A stretch of 64,000 bases of DNA from DAOUJW01 sp034421015 (GCA_034421015.1 DAOUKT010000015.1:62001-126000), one strand, 5' to 3'. Numbered from the stretch's first letter, positions 33,824-43,345 are shown. Program-made: numbers and translations. Notes: generated from the letters alone by a model not told the origin.

Positions 33824-35085
33824 TGGCTATGGGCGGTTTATCCCGGAGGGTGGCTCTGGCGGCCGTCACGCTCCTTGGCATGACGGCCCTGGTGATACTT
33901 CTCACCATTCTTCTACTGGGCCCCCCGCTGGGAGACCTGGTTGCCATAGCGTCATTCCTTCTGATTTCCGGGGGCGTCACGGTCCTGCTCGGACTGGCCG
34001 TCCCCCGGATGCCGTCGCCGCCCTGGCTGGGATCCCTCCGCTCCAAGCTGGTATTGGTATCGGTGCTGACGGCCATCCTGGCCCTTGTGAACGTTGGATT
34101 CACCGCCGTGCTCATGTTCCTGTCGGGCCACGACCTGGCGCTCCTGGCCGGGCTTCTCGGCTTCTCTGTTGGCATGGCGATCTTCGTGGCCTACGCCCTC
34201 TCCGAGCCCACCACCCGCTCCATACACGACCTCATGCAGGGCGCCCGCAACATGAGCGCCGGCAGGCTGGACGCCCAGGTGTCCGTCGAGACCAATGACG
34301 AGGTCGGAGAGCTGGCCTCCGCTTTCAACACGATGTCGGACCGGCTGAGGAGCAGCTTCGGCAGGGAGCGCGAGCTGGAGCAGGCCCGGAGGGAGCTGAT
34401 CTCCGCCGTCTCCCACGACCTCAGGACGCCCCTGGCCTCCATCAGGGCAATGCTGGAGAGCATAAACGACGGCGTGGTCGCCGATCCGGCCACGGTCGGA
34501 CGCTACATCCGCACGTCCCTGACTGAGGTTGAGAACATGGGGCAGCTTGTCAACGACCTCTTCGAGCTGTCCCAGATCGACGCCGGGGTGCTGGAGCTCC
34601 ACGTGGAGGCGGCGTCCCTGCAGGACCTCATCTCCGATACGCTGGAGAGCATGTCGGCGCAGGCGGCAGTGCACAGCCTGAGCCTGAAGGGGAGCCTGGA
34701 CGGAGAAATCACGCCGGTGGTCATGGACACCAGGAGAGTGCAGCGAGTGCTCTACAACCTGGTGCAGAACTCCATCCGCCACACGCCGCCGGACGGCACC
34801 ATCCTGATACGGGCCAGGGATGCCGGCGAGGTGGTGCAGGTGGAGGTTGCCGACACGGGAGAGGGAATCCAGGAGGAGGACCTGCCCCGCCTCTTCGACT
34901 GGTCGTACAGGGCGGACAGGTCACGATCTAGGGAGTCCGGAGGCGCGGGCCTGGGGCTGAGCATAGCCAGGGGCATAGTGGAGGCGCACGGTGGCCGCAT
35001 CTGGGCGGAGAGCGTACTGGGGGAGGGCAGCACCTTCAGCTTCACGCTGCCCAAGGTCCAGGCGGGAGGCGCGGCAGTGGGATAG
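33823..35085 (+). CDS. Membrane sensor histidine kinase
   Basis: A 420-aa kinase. Four membrane helices fall roughly at 12-33, 38-61, 76-100 and 104-125. A HAMP domain (about 128-180) follows, then HisKA with the phosphoacceptor His198 (ISAVSHDLRTPLASIRAM). The ATPase domain has NLVQNSIRHTPPDG, VADTGEGIQ and GGAGLGLSIARGIVEAHGG. The start ATG overlaps the stop of the response regulator, with GAGGAG just before it; upstream in-frame codons are not needed. There is no large extracellular loop, so it may sense the membrane or a drug within it (inference). Confidence 0.93.
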   Translation: MAMGGLSRRVALAAVTLLGMTALVILLTILLLGPPLGDLVAIASFLLISGGVTVLLGLAVPRMPSPPWLGSLRSKLVLVSVLTAILALVNVGFTAVLMFLSGHDLALLAGLLGFSVGMAIFVAYALSEPTTRSIHDLMQGARNMSAGRLDAQVSVETNDEVGELASAFNTMSDRLRSSFGRERELEQARRELISAVSHDLRTPLASIRAMLESINDGVVADPATVGRYIRTSLTEVENMGQLVNDLFELSQIDAGVLELHVEAASLQDLISDTLESMSAQAAVHSLSLKGSLDGEITPVVMDTRRVQRVLYNLVQNSIRHTPPDGTILIRARDAGEVVQVEVADTGEGIQEEDLPRLFDWSYRADRSRSRESGGAGLGLSIARGIVEAHGGRIWAESVLGEGSTFSFTLPKVQAGGAAVG

Positions 35086-35093
35086 CGGCTGGC

Positions 35094-36923
35094 TCAGGAC
35101 TCCCTTGCTGCTCCGACATCTTCAGGCGACTCCTGCTCCTGGAACTGCGCCTCGTACAGCCGGGTGTAGAGGCCGCCGCGGTTGAGCAGCTCCCGGTGGG
35201 TCCCGCGCTCCGCTATCCGGCCGTGGTCCATCACCAGTATATGGTCGGCGTTCAGGACCGTGGACAGCCGGTGGGCAATCACAAGGGCCGTGCGCTCCCT
35301 CAACAGAGGCTCCAGCGCCCGCTGTATGAGCCGCTCCGACACCGAGTCCAGGGATGAAGTGGCCTCGTCCAGTACGATGAGGCGCGGGTCTTCCAGGATC
35401 ACCCTGGCTATTGCCAGCCTCTGCCTCTCGCCGCCGGACAGCCGGTAGCCCCGCTCGCCCACAATCGTCTCGAATCCCCAGGGCATGTTCATGATCGTGT
35501 CGTACAGCTGGGCGTCCCGGCACGCCCGCTCAATCTCCTCCTGCGCGGCGTCGGGCCGGGCGTACAGCAGGTTGTGGCTCATTGTGTCGTGGTAGACAAA
35601 GGTGTCCTGGGTCACCACGCCAACCTGCCTCCTCAGAGACTCCAGCGTCGTCTGCCGGATGTCCCGGCCGTCGATCAGGATGCGACCGGCGATGGGGTCG
35701 TAGAAGCGGGGCAGCAGGTACGTCAGGGTGGTTTTGCCTGCGCCGCTGGGCCCGACCAGGGCGAAGGTCTGCCCCGGCTCCATGGTGAAGGTGACGTCCT
35801 TAAGCACGGGGTTCCCCTCCCGGTAGTGGAAGGACACGTCCTGGAACTCGACGCGGCCCCTGGCGCGGGCCAAGGGCGAGGCGTCCGGCGAGTCCTGTAT
35901 CTCCGGCTTCATGTCCAGGTACTGGAAAATGCGCTCGAAGAGGGCCAGGGACGCCGTCACGTCCACGTGGACGCTGGCCAGGGACGACGCCGGCCCGTAG
36001 AGCCTGCTCAGGTAGGCCACGAACGCCACCACGGTCCCAACGGTCATGGACTCTTGGAGCACCAGCCAGCCGCCCAGCCAGTACACCAGGGCCGGGCCAA
36101 GGGTCCCGAAGAGGCCCATAATCATGAAGTACCACCGGCCAACAAGGGCCTGGCGCACCTGCAGCCGCATGACCTCCCGGTTCTTCTCCCGGAACCGCTC
36201 GCGCTCGGCGCGCTCCTGTCCAAAGACCTTCATCAGGATGTACCCGCCCACGCTCAGGGTCTCCTGCAGGATGTGGGTGAGGTCGGCGCGCTGCTGCTGG
36301 GTCTCCCGCGTGAGGTCCTGCCGTATGCGCCCGACCCTCCGCGTGGGCACAATGAACAGCGGCAGGATCATGACGGAGATGAGGGCAAGGGGCCAGCTGA
36401 GGTAGAAGATCATCGCCAGGGTTGTGGCCAGGATGACGGCGTTGGACACGATGCTCACCATCGTGCCGGTGACCACGTTCTGGATGCCGGCCACGTCGCT
36501 GTTGAGGCGTGAGACCGTCTCCCCGGACCGCACGCCGATGAAGAACCCCAGGTGCAGGCCCTGGAGGTGCTGGTACAGGTGGTTCCGCATGTCGTACATT
36601 ACGCCCTGGCCTATCAGGTTGCTCAGGTAGTTCTGGGCGACGCTGACGAAGCCGGAGAGCAGGGCGGCGATGACCATTCCCATGGACAGGATGCTCAGCA
36701 GCGACATGTCTTTGTTGGGGATGGCGTCGTCGATGATTGTGCGGATGAGCAGCGGCGGCGCGAGTCCCAGCACGGCGGTCGCGGCTATGCACAGCAGGAT
36801 GTAGACCGACTTGGCCTTGTACGGAACGAAGTACTCCAGGACGCGCCGGATGCCGACCATCGTTATGGGAGTGGCCGGCTGCGAGGGGTCCCTGTCTCGC
36901 CAAGACCTATCGTGTCTTTCCAT
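35094..36923 (-). CDS. ABC exporter, fused permease and ATPase (multidrug/lipid type)
   Basis: A 609-aa half-transporter of the MsbA/LmrA type that would work as a homodimer. Six membrane helices lie in residues about 35-330. The nucleotide-binding domain follows, with Walker A GPSGAGKTT, signature LSGGERQRLAIAR, Walker B LIVLDEATSSLDS and the His switch VIAHRLSTV. The gene converges on the histidine kinase, 8 bp between stops. It is the last of five same-strand genes led by the MarR regulator, and could be under its control. Confidence 0.93.
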   Translation of the reverse strand: MERHDRSWRDRDPSQPATPITMVGIRRVLEYFVPYKAKSVYILLCIAATAVLGLAPPLLIRTIIDDAIPNKDMSLLSILSMGMVIAALLSGFVSVAQNYLSNLIGQGVMYDMRNHLYQHLQGLHLGFFIGVRSGETVSRLNSDVAGIQNVVTGTMVSIVSNAVILATTLAMIFYLSWPLALISVMILPLFIVPTRRVGRIRQDLTRETQQQRADLTHILQETLSVGGYILMKVFGQERAERERFREKNREVMRLQVRQALVGRWYFMIMGLFGTLGPALVYWLGGWLVLQESMTVGTVVAFVAYLSRLYGPASSLASVHVDVTASLALFERIFQYLDMKPEIQDSPDASPLARARGRVEFQDVSFHYREGNPVLKDVTFTMEPGQTFALVGPSGAGKTTLTYLLPRFYDPIAGRILIDGRDIRQTTLESLRRQVGVVTQDTFVYHDTMSHNLLYARPDAAQEEIERACRDAQLYDTIMNMPWGFETIVGERGYRLSGGERQRLAIARVILEDPRLIVLDEATSSLDSVSERLIQRALEPLLRERTALVIAHRLSTVLNADHILVMDHGRIAERGTHRELLNRGGLYTRLYEAQFQEQESPEDVGAARES

Positions 36924-36950
36924 TGTTCTCTGCCGTCCTCTCCCGGCGGC

Positions 36951-38198
36951 CTACAACCTTCTGAACCTGGGAAAGAGGGCCAGGCCCCCCACAGCCAGGA
37001 CCAGCAGTCCGGCCCCGTGAGTCGCCAGCGCGAACGTCACCCCGAAGGCGGCGGCCAGCGCCCCAATCTGGAAGTGGCCCAGGGGCCCCATGCCGACGGC
37101 CAGCGTCCACGATCCCATTGCGCGGCCCCTGAACTCGTTGGGCACCACGCTCTGCACCAGGCTCTGTGACAGTATGTCCGACAACGCCCCAAGGCCGTTC
37201 ACCAGGGTGATGCCCAGAATCGCCAAGTAGAAGGTGTCTGCGAAGCCCAGGAAGATGAGGGAGAACCCAAATATGAGCAGCACGAACAGGTAGAGCGTCC
37301 CCTTTCGCCGCACGTCACCCATTGCTGACAGTACCAGTATGGCGAGGATGCCGCCCACGGAGCGCACGGCGTTCATCACGCCCAGGCCCTCTACTCCGAC
37401 GTCCAGAATATCCTTCGCCAGCGTGGGCATCAGGACCTGGTGGGAGAACCCCAGGATCTCCGCCATTGCAGACAGGACCACCAGCATCTGCAGGGAGCGA
37501 TTGCGCCGAAGCTCGCTCCAGAAGCCCTTGAGGTTCTGCCATACGGGCTCCCTGACCACCGGGGCCGCCTGCCCGCGGTCGCGGATGAACATGATGGAGA
37601 TGGCGGCCAGGACGTAGCCGACGGCCAGGGCGGCGCAGGCGGCGTCCGCGCCCAATCGCGCCATGAGAGACCCCGCTGACAGGGAACCGGCGATGGCTCC
37701 CACCCTCATCCCCATCGACATGAAGGCCAGCCCGTTCACCACGTTGCCTCCGCCCACGATGTCGTAGGCCAGGCTCTGGCGGGCAGGCATGTTGATGGCC
37801 CTGAGGCAGCCACCCGCAAACCCGAAGGCCGCGAGGTGCCATACGCCCACCAGGTCCCGCATGATGAGCAGGCCCAGTGCGGAGATCAGGGCGGCCATCG
37901 CAATGTTGACAATGGCGACCATGCGCCGCCGGTCAAACCTGTCGGCGACGGCGCCCGCGGGGACGCCCAGGAGGAAGAATGGCACCATCCTGATTCCCAA
38001 GACGATTCCCACGGCGAAGGTATCCTCTGTGAGTACCTGGGTTACCCAGCCCAGGATCACCATCTCGCCCACGAATCCCCAGCTGCTGAAGGCCGTGGAC
38101 AGCCACAGCAGCCGGAAGCCCCTGTACCGAAGGGCCGGGGTGCTGAGCATGTTGGAGAATGCGGATCGTGGGCCGGAAACGCGTGTGTGTTCAGCCAT
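36951..38198 (-). CDS. MFS exporter
   Basis: A 415-aa protein with 12 predicted helices. Features are FRLLWLSTAFSSWG at the start, the conserved loop GVPAGAVADRFDRRRMVAIVN and the motif MPARQSLAYDIVG. These match the drug:H+ antiporter-type group that also includes enterobactin exporters (inference from style). It is the third of three consecutive MFS genes, followed after 27 bp by the ABC exporter gene. A decayed miniature element lies before it. Substrate unknown. Confidence 0.88.
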   Translation of the reverse strand: MAEHTRVSGPRSAFSNMLSTPALRYRGFRLLWLSTAFSSWGFVGEMVILGWVTQVLTEDTFAVGIVLGIRMVPFFLLGVPAGAVADRFDRRRMVAIVNIAMAALISALGLLIMRDLVGVWHLAAFGFAGGCLRAINMPARQSLAYDIVGGGNVVNGLAFMSMGMRVGAIAGSLSAGSLMARLGADAACAALAVGYVLAAISIMFIRDRGQAAPVVREPVWQNLKGFWSELRRNRSLQMLVVLSAMAEILGFSHQVLMPTLAKDILDVGVEGLGVMNAVRSVGGILAILVLSAMGDVRRKGTLYLFVLLIFGFSLIFLGFADTFYLAILGITLVNGLGALSDILSQSLVQSVVPNEFRGRAMGSWTLAVGMGPLGHFQIGALAAAFGVTFALATHGAGLLVLAVGGLALFPRFRRL

Positions 38199-38264
38199 TC
38201 GTCATCTCTGCGCAAGTAGACGCTGGCACAGATGATAGCACTTCAGAGAAGGGGCGTCATTTCC

Positions 38265-38417
38265 GGTACTATCTACAGGCGTTGGTATGGCGCGCGACAC
38301 CGCTCATACTGAGCTAGTCGAAGTAAATGAGCGGTGTCGGATATTTCCGCGGTCTTCCCGCTCAAATGGTTCGACAGGCTCACCCCCGTATCAAGTACGG
38401 GGCAGGCTATGAGCGGG
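38265..38417. mobile_element. Miniature inverted-repeat element, copy C (right end decayed)
   Basis: The left end at 38265 reads GGTACTATCTACAGGCGTTG, close to copies A and B. The two internal hairpins are intact: a 12-bp pair 38295-38306/38328-38339 (CGACACCGCTCA/TGAGCGGTGTCG) and an 8-bp pair 38357-38364/38410-38417. The right inverted end can only be guessed near 38434, and no target duplication remains. The element fills most of the gap 38199-38486 between two MFS genes. Confidence 0.7.
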
Positions 38418-38486
38418 AACGAATGGCCTAGCACCGAACGCCTACTTAGCTGTCCTGATAATTGAAAGGCCTTGGGACCAGGCAGG

Positions 38487-39899
38487 CTATTGTATGCGAC
38501 GCAGGGAGGCTGAGAAGGACATGAAGACGGCAGTGATGATGAGCCCCGCGCCGAAGAGAATCTGCGCCATCTGCGCGCCCATAGCCTCGGCCATGAAGCC
38601 GGCCGCGACTCCCCCGGCCGTTGTCATCGTCCTGTCCAGGGCCAGCACGCCCAGCACGCGGCCTCGCATGGTCTCGTGGGCCTTCTCCACCAGCACCGCG
38701 TTGATGAGAGGGAAGAAACCGGCCTGGCCCACGCCCAGGAACAGGAGGACAAAGAGGGCCAGGGGCACCGAGTTCAGGTAGGTGGAAGCTGAGAACGTTA
38801 TCAGCAGGACGCCGAATGCGAAGAGCAGCATGAGCATGATAAGCCCTCTGTGCTTTGAGGGGTTGGTCTTGGCCAGCACCAGCGCGCCTACGGTACTGCC
38901 AACGGCCGCGATGGACAGCATAGCGCCCAGGAGACCTGCGCCCCTGACCTCTCCCTCTCCTTCACCTGCTTTGCCCCAGGAGATCATTCGCACCATGCTG
39001 TCGACGATACCAGTGCCATCCGGGTCAACCTTCAGGACGTCCGCGGCAAAGAGGGGGGCGAACACCTGCATGAAGGCCATACCAAAGGCGAACCACCCCA
39101 GGGAGATGATGAGGATGCCCCGTATGTCCGGGACTCTCCAGGCGTACTTGACTCCCTCCGTGAAGTCGTTGCCCATGCTGCGGATACCCTGGTAGCCGGA
39201 GCGCTCGTGGTCGGCGGGCCTCAGCAACCAGGTGAAGAACACGGCCACCAGGTAGATGGCGGTCATAACCGCATAGGTGACTCCAAAGCCGGTTGTGGCA
39301 ACCAGGCCTCCGGCCACGGCCGCTCCAGCAATTCGCATTGCCGTCATGCTTCCCGTGCTCAGCGCCATTGCGTTGGTCACAAGGTATGAGGGCACAATGG
39401 TGGGGATCATGGCGCGGCGAGCGGGCTGGTCGAAGGCCATGGTCATGCCGCGTAAGGCGTTGTATGCGAAGATATGCCACATCTCCACCAGGCCAAGGAA
39501 GATGATCGCGGTGAAGATCACGCTGAGGCCGAACACGGATATCTTGGTCAGAAGCAGCACCAAGCGCCGGTTGAAGTTGTCGGCGATGACGCCCGCAAGC
39601 ATCCCGAAGACAACTGCAGGCACGGTGCGGGTCAGCAATACAAGGCCAAGCTCCAGGCCGCCGCCGCCGAGATGCAGGATCATCAGCGGCTTGGCAATCT
39701 GGTCGATCCACAGGGCAAAGGCGTGGGTGATCTGCCCAAGCCACAGGTAGGTGAAGTTACGATATTTTAGAGAGGCGAAGGTCTGGCCCAGGACGCCGCC
39801 GTGGTCGCCCATCCCGGCCGTCGCCACGTCGGGGGACATCTGGCCTCGGCCGTTGCCGCCGCCTACCGCCGTGTCGTCTCTCCAGGGCCTGCGCTGCAC
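38487..39899 (-). CDS. MFS exporter
   Basis: A 470-aa MFS protein with 12 predicted helices after a roughly 35-residue soluble N-terminus. The conserved loop is FGMLAGVIADNFNRRLVLLLT, and the motif FDQPARRAMIPTIV follows. It is related to the other two MFS proteins of this block, all with the same loop style. It starts 18 bp before the end of the MFS gene upstream, so those two are probably one transcript. Substrate unknown. The first in-frame ATG was kept; a start nearer the first helix (MGDHGGVLGQTFASLKYRNF) is possible. Confidence 0.88.
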   Translation of the reverse strand: MQRRPWRDDTAVGGGNGRGQMSPDVATAGMGDHGGVLGQTFASLKYRNFTYLWLGQITHAFALWIDQIAKPLMILHLGGGGLELGLVLLTRTVPAVVFGMLAGVIADNFNRRLVLLLTKISVFGLSVIFTAIIFLGLVEMWHIFAYNALRGMTMAFDQPARRAMIPTIVPSYLVTNAMALSTGSMTAMRIAGAAVAGGLVATTGFGVTYAVMTAIYLVAVFFTWLLRPADHERSGYQGIRSMGNDFTEGVKYAWRVPDIRGILIISLGWFAFGMAFMQVFAPLFAADVLKVDPDGTGIVDSMVRMISWGKAGEGEGEVRGAGLLGAMLSIAAVGSTVGALVLAKTNPSKHRGLIMLMLLFAFGVLLITFSASTYLNSVPLALFVLLFLGVGQAGFFPLINAVLVEKAHETMRGRVLGVLALDRTMTTAGGVAAGFMAEAMGAQMAQILFGAGLIITAVFMSFSASLRRIQ

Positions 39900-39917
39900 T
39901 GTGGACTTCCCGCCTTC

Positions 39918-41441
39918 CTAGTCCAGCTTCCTTATGCTGGGGACGAATGCAATTGCGTAGACGGAGAAGATTATCAGCAGGATGGCGAGGCCGCCTACCG
40001 CCCACTGAACGCCAATCACGTCCGTAAGCAGGCCGGCAAAGAACACCCCGAAGCTGGTCAGACCGAACTCCATCATCATCAGGCTCATCACACGGCCCCG
40101 GTACTCGTCCTTAACGTAGTACTGCAGCAGAGTGTTGCCCAGTGTCATGCGGGCCGTCTGCCCAATGCCGACGAAGAAGATGAAGCCGAAGGCCAGTGGC
40201 AGCGCGATCATCGGGAACCAGGAGGGAGAGAAGAACATCCCAACCAGCGCAATGCCGAGCACAAGGCTCCCCAGGATGAGCATGAGGCCCCGCTTCTTGT
40301 TGGGCAGCGACGCCAGGACGATAGACCCGAGCATCGCTCCGATGCCCGACACCATCAGGAGAGCGCCGTAGCCCCTTTCGTCTATGCCCAGAATGTCCTC
40401 GGTCAGGGCCGGCAGGAGCATCATGTAGGGCATTGAGAGGAGCGTCACTATGAAGATCACAATGAGGACCATCAGGATGACCTTCTCGTTCCTGACGTAT
40501 TTCAGCCCGTCCACCACGTCCCGCATTGCGCCGCGGCCCCTGAGGGAAACCGTGCCGGTCTTGGGCATGAGGCTGATGAAGATGACGGCGATGACGTACA
40601 TGGCGGTCATTGCCAGGTAGACCGCCTCGTAGCCGAAAAGGAAAATGATGAACCCAACCGGCACGGGGGCCAGCAGGCGCATGGCGTTCATCCCGAAGGT
40701 GTTGAGTGCCACCGCGTTCATCAGCTCTTCCTGCCCCACGATCTCTGCGATCATCGCCTGGCGGGATGGCATCATGAGCCCCATGACCGTGCCCTGCATG
40801 AGAGCGGCCACAATCAGGATGAGCCAGGAGCCTGCGCGCTCCTCGGTCATCAGCCCGAGCATCAGCGTCACCGCGACTCCAAGGGAGATCAAGGCCGAGA
40901 CCGCCTGACCCACCCACAGGACGTACTTCTTCTGGACGCGGTCGGCTATGACCCCGCCGAACAGGGAGAAGAAGAGCATGGGCGCGGCGTTTGCCAGGGC
41001 CATCAGCCCCAGGGCTGCGCCTGACCCGGTCAGGTGGTAGATGAGCAGGGTACGCGCGACCATCTGCATGTTCATGGCGGCCATCTGGCCCACCATTGCG
41101 CCGTAGTAGAGCCGGAAGACCGGATACTTGAAGGACGTGAATGTGGTCAGGTTCTTGAGAGATACGGGCTGGCCGCCGCCCATACCCATGCCGCCGCCGC
41201 CCATGCCCATAGGAGGCACACCTCCGCCGCCTCTCGCCGGGGGCGCGCCGCCCGCGTGGCCATTGTCTGCGTCTGTGGCCGTCGGCAGCCTGTTCCCGTC
41301 GTTATCTACGGTGGGCGCGTCAACAACCCCGCCGCCCCTGGACGATCCGCCACCGCCGCGGCCGTTCCCTCCGTCCAGGGCCTCAGCAACCTGGCTGTCT
41401 TCGTCCCGCTCCGTTGTCTTCTTCCTGGTAGGTCTCCACAT
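39918..41441 (-). CDS. MFS exporter with a Gly/Met/Pro-rich N-terminal tail
   Basis: A 507-aa protein. The first 95 or so residues are soluble and low in complexity, ending in a Gly/Pro/Met-rich stretch (GVPPMGMGGGGMGMGGGQP). Twelve membrane helices follow, with FGGVIADRVQKKYVLWVGQ and MPSRQAMIAEIVGQEE as family loops. It is the first of the three MFS genes after the MarR gene, 78 bp behind it. The tail is unusual for MFS proteins, and its Met residues could bind soft metals (speculation). Confidence 0.86.
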   Translation of the reverse strand: MWRPTRKKTTERDEDSQVAEALDGGNGRGGGGSSRGGGVVDAPTVDNDGNRLPTATDADNGHAGGAPPARGGGGVPPMGMGGGGMGMGGGQPVSLKNLTTFTSFKYPVFRLYYGAMVGQMAAMNMQMVARTLLIYHLTGSGAALGLMALANAAPMLFFSLFGGVIADRVQKKYVLWVGQAVSALISLGVAVTLMLGLMTEERAGSWLILIVAALMQGTVMGLMMPSRQAMIAEIVGQEELMNAVALNTFGMNAMRLLAPVPVGFIIFLFGYEAVYLAMTAMYVIAVIFISLMPKTGTVSLRGRGAMRDVVDGLKYVRNEKVILMVLIVIFIVTLLSMPYMMLLPALTEDILGIDERGYGALLMVSGIGAMLGSIVLASLPNKKRGLMLILGSLVLGIALVGMFFSPSWFPMIALPLAFGFIFFVGIGQTARMTLGNTLLQYYVKDEYRGRVMSLMMMEFGLTSFGVFFAGLLTDVIGVQWAVGGLAILLIIFSVYAIAFVPSIRKLD

Positions 41442-41519
41442 GGAAGCTCCTTAGGACGCTAGCCGCGTCTCTCTCATCACACCTGTCAAGTGGAACGCTC
41501 CCGCCGTCTCCGACACGGG

Positions 41520-42017
41520 CTAGCGTCCCAGTGTTCCGGCTGCCGCTTGCTCCAGCTCCGCGGTCGCCCGGCGCGTGGCGGCGAGGACAAGCTCCATGGC
41601 CTCACGCACCTTCTCAAGGTCGTCTTCTGACATGGGCATCAGCCGCTCCTCCCACCGGTGGCGCCGCGCGGCCAGCAGTCGAAGGGCCATCTCGCGCCCG
41701 TCGTCGGTGAGGGCGCAGAGCACGGAGCGGCGGTCGTCCGGATCGGGCCACCGGCCTACAAGCTCCTTGTCCACCAGGCGGTCCACAAGGCCCGTCGCGC
41801 TGGACATGGACACGTCCAGGGTGGAGGCAAGTCCACTCATCCGGAGGGGGCCTTCCTGGAGAAGGAGGAACAGCACCCTGACCTGGGGCATTGTGAGGTC
41901 CAGGGTGAACCACTCCCGGGACACGGTGTAAGGCCCGGAGCGCGTCACCTCCTCAAAGATGTCTATCACCCTCGAAAGTAGGTACTCTTTGGCTGCCTGC
42001 TCTTCGCCTACTGTCAT
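41520..42017 (-). CDS. MarR-family transcriptional regulator
   Basis: A 165-aa winged-helix protein. The DNA-binding part is LTMPQVRVLFLLLQEGPLRMSGLASTLDVSMSSATGLVDRLVDKELVGRWPDPDDRRSVLCALTDDGRE, with helical dimerisation ends. MarR proteins usually repress their own operon until a small lipophilic ligand binds. The perfect palindrome 15-32 bp upstream of its ATG, and the exporter genes behind it, fit that model here. Confidence 0.93.
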   Translation of the reverse strand: MTVGEEQAAKEYLLSRVIDIFEEVTRSGPYTVSREWFTLDLTMPQVRVLFLLLQEGPLRMSGLASTLDVSMSSATGLVDRLVDKELVGRWPDPDDRRSVLCALTDDGREMALRLLAARRHRWEERLMPMSEDDLEKVREAMELVLAATRRATAELEQAAAGTLGR

Positions 42018-42031
42018 TTCACACTTCAGTT

Positions 42032-42049
42032 AATATCTCGTAAGATATT
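42032..42049. promoter_or_regulatory. Probable MarR operator
   Basis: AATATCT-CGTA-AGATATT is a perfect inverted repeat with 7-bp arms and a 4-bp centre, 15 bp before the MarR start codon. The length and AT-rich arms suit a MarR dimer. It would repress the regulator and the exporter genes behind it. The remaining bases up to 42225 hold no gene. Confidence 0.65.
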
Positions 42050-42225
42050 TCTATGGATGGGGATATTTCGCCTAACTTGAACATTTTATGGGCCGTCAAT
42101 GAGGTCGTCAATACCTTTTGTGCGGTTTGGCGCAAACTGTAAGGATTTTAAGAATCGTGCAACATTCTCCCGTTTTGGGTTATCATTGGTAACCGGACGT
42201 ATCTCTGGGGAGTGGCGCAGACAAC

Positions 42226-42510
42226 ATGGTAACCGTGACAGACAAAGCCAAAGAGGAGCTGAAGCGCATTATGGAGACGCGCGTCATGGCTCCCGGCAAG
42301 CTCCTGAGGCTGGCCATGCCGCCCGTCTGGAAGGGCGAGGGCGACTTCGGCATTGTGATTGACGAGCAGGGGTCCGAAGACTACGTGGTCTCACACGAGG
42401 GCATGAACGTTCTGCTGATGGACGCGGGCCTTGTGGACGGACTGACCAAGGCCGTGCTGGACTTCAAGGAGTCGCCGGCAGGGATGGCGTTCACACTGGA
42501 CGTTTACTAG
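42226..42510 (+). CDS. HesB/IscA-like protein without cysteines
   Basis: A 94-aa protein with the layout of the A-type iron-sulfur carrier fold: VTVTDKAKEELKRIMETR at the start, LLRLAMPP, FGIVIDEQGSEDYVV, GMNVLLMDAGLVDGL and LDFKESPAGMAFTLD. True carriers have three Cys that hold the cluster; this sequence has none at all. It therefore cannot carry a cluster in the usual way. It may be a structural or ligand-binding relative. GGGGAG lies 13 nt before the ATG. It is divergent from the MarR gene. Confidence 0.65.
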   Translation: MVTVTDKAKEELKRIMETRVMAPGKLLRLAMPPVWKGEGDFGIVIDEQGSEDYVVSHEGMNVLLMDAGLVDGLTKAVLDFKESPAGMAFTLDVY

Positions 42511-42552
42511 GGCAGGGGACGCGCTGAATCAAGGCGCAGGAGAGGGTGAATC

Positions 42553-43236
42553 TTGACTCAACCAAATGAAGATAAAGAGTCACGTCTGCTAAAGATTGTG
42601 GAATCTATAGCCATTTCGCCTGAAGATGCCCAAGCGACCGCCGAACGGTATTTGAGCCAGAGCAGGAATACACATCCAGGCGACTCTGAGTGGAATCATC
42701 AGCTAAGGGCAGCGGATCAAATCGTATCGCGCTATGCTCGGATGGCTGCAATGGTGGGTGGATCAACTAGCCTATCTGGCATTATTCCGGGCCTTGGTAC
42801 TGCTGTCTCAGTAGTTGGAGGGGCCGCTGCAGACACTGCAGTTTCTATGAAGCTCCAGGTAGATATGTGTATGTGTCTGGCTGCAGTTTTTGGGTATGAC
42901 ATACTCTCTGAGGATGCTCGTTATCTGGTATTTCTCATTGCTGCTACGGGCAGCCTCCAGCGCGTAGGAGTAGAGACTGGCTCCAGACTAGGCTCTCAAG
43001 CTGGCGTCAGGATGCTAAATGAGTATTTGAGAGGAGCTGCTCTTCAAGCAGTCAAGCATGCTTTCAGAAGGGTCGGAATCACTTTCACAAGGAAGGCAGT
43101 TGCTAAAGCGATTCCCTTCGGTGTAGGCGTCGCGATTGGTGCGGGCGCCAACTATGGGCTGACTCGCTATGTGGGCAAGGAGGCCAAAGAATGGTTTGTT
43201 ATCGATACAAAAACGCAGGACTCGTCCGATGATTGA
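42553..43236 (+). CDS. EcsC-family-like protein
   Basis: A 227-aa protein starting from TTG with AGGAGAGGG 6 nt upstream. It has Gly/Ala-rich hydrophobic stretches (GSTSLSGIIPGLGTAVSVVGGAAADTAVSMKLQVDM; AIPFGVGVAIGAGANYGL) within a helical, charged protein. The pattern of a Gly-rich hairpin followed by a helix and YGYD-like AVFGYDIL resembles EcsC proteins, whose biochemical role is not known. Codon use is more AT-rich than on either side, suggesting a recent arrival. The membrane association is inferred. Confidence 0.55.
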   Translation: MTQPNEDKESRLLKIVESIAISPEDAQATAERYLSQSRNTHPGDSEWNHQLRAADQIVSRYARMAAMVGGSTSLSGIIPGLGTAVSVVGGAAADTAVSMKLQVDMCMCLAAVFGYDILSEDARYLVFLIAATGSLQRVGVETGSRLGSQAGVRMLNEYLRGAALQAVKHAFRRVGITFTRKAVAKAIPFGVGVAIGAGANYGLTRYVGKEAKEWFVIDTKTQDSSDD

Positions 43237-43345
43237 AGCTTCACGAACGAGAAGCTCTCAGTGACAATCACAAGAAGAGATGGACGGGGCGGGTCTAGTA
43301 GTCCTATGACGGCCACACAGGTGAATTAAGTCCCAGGAGGGTGCA

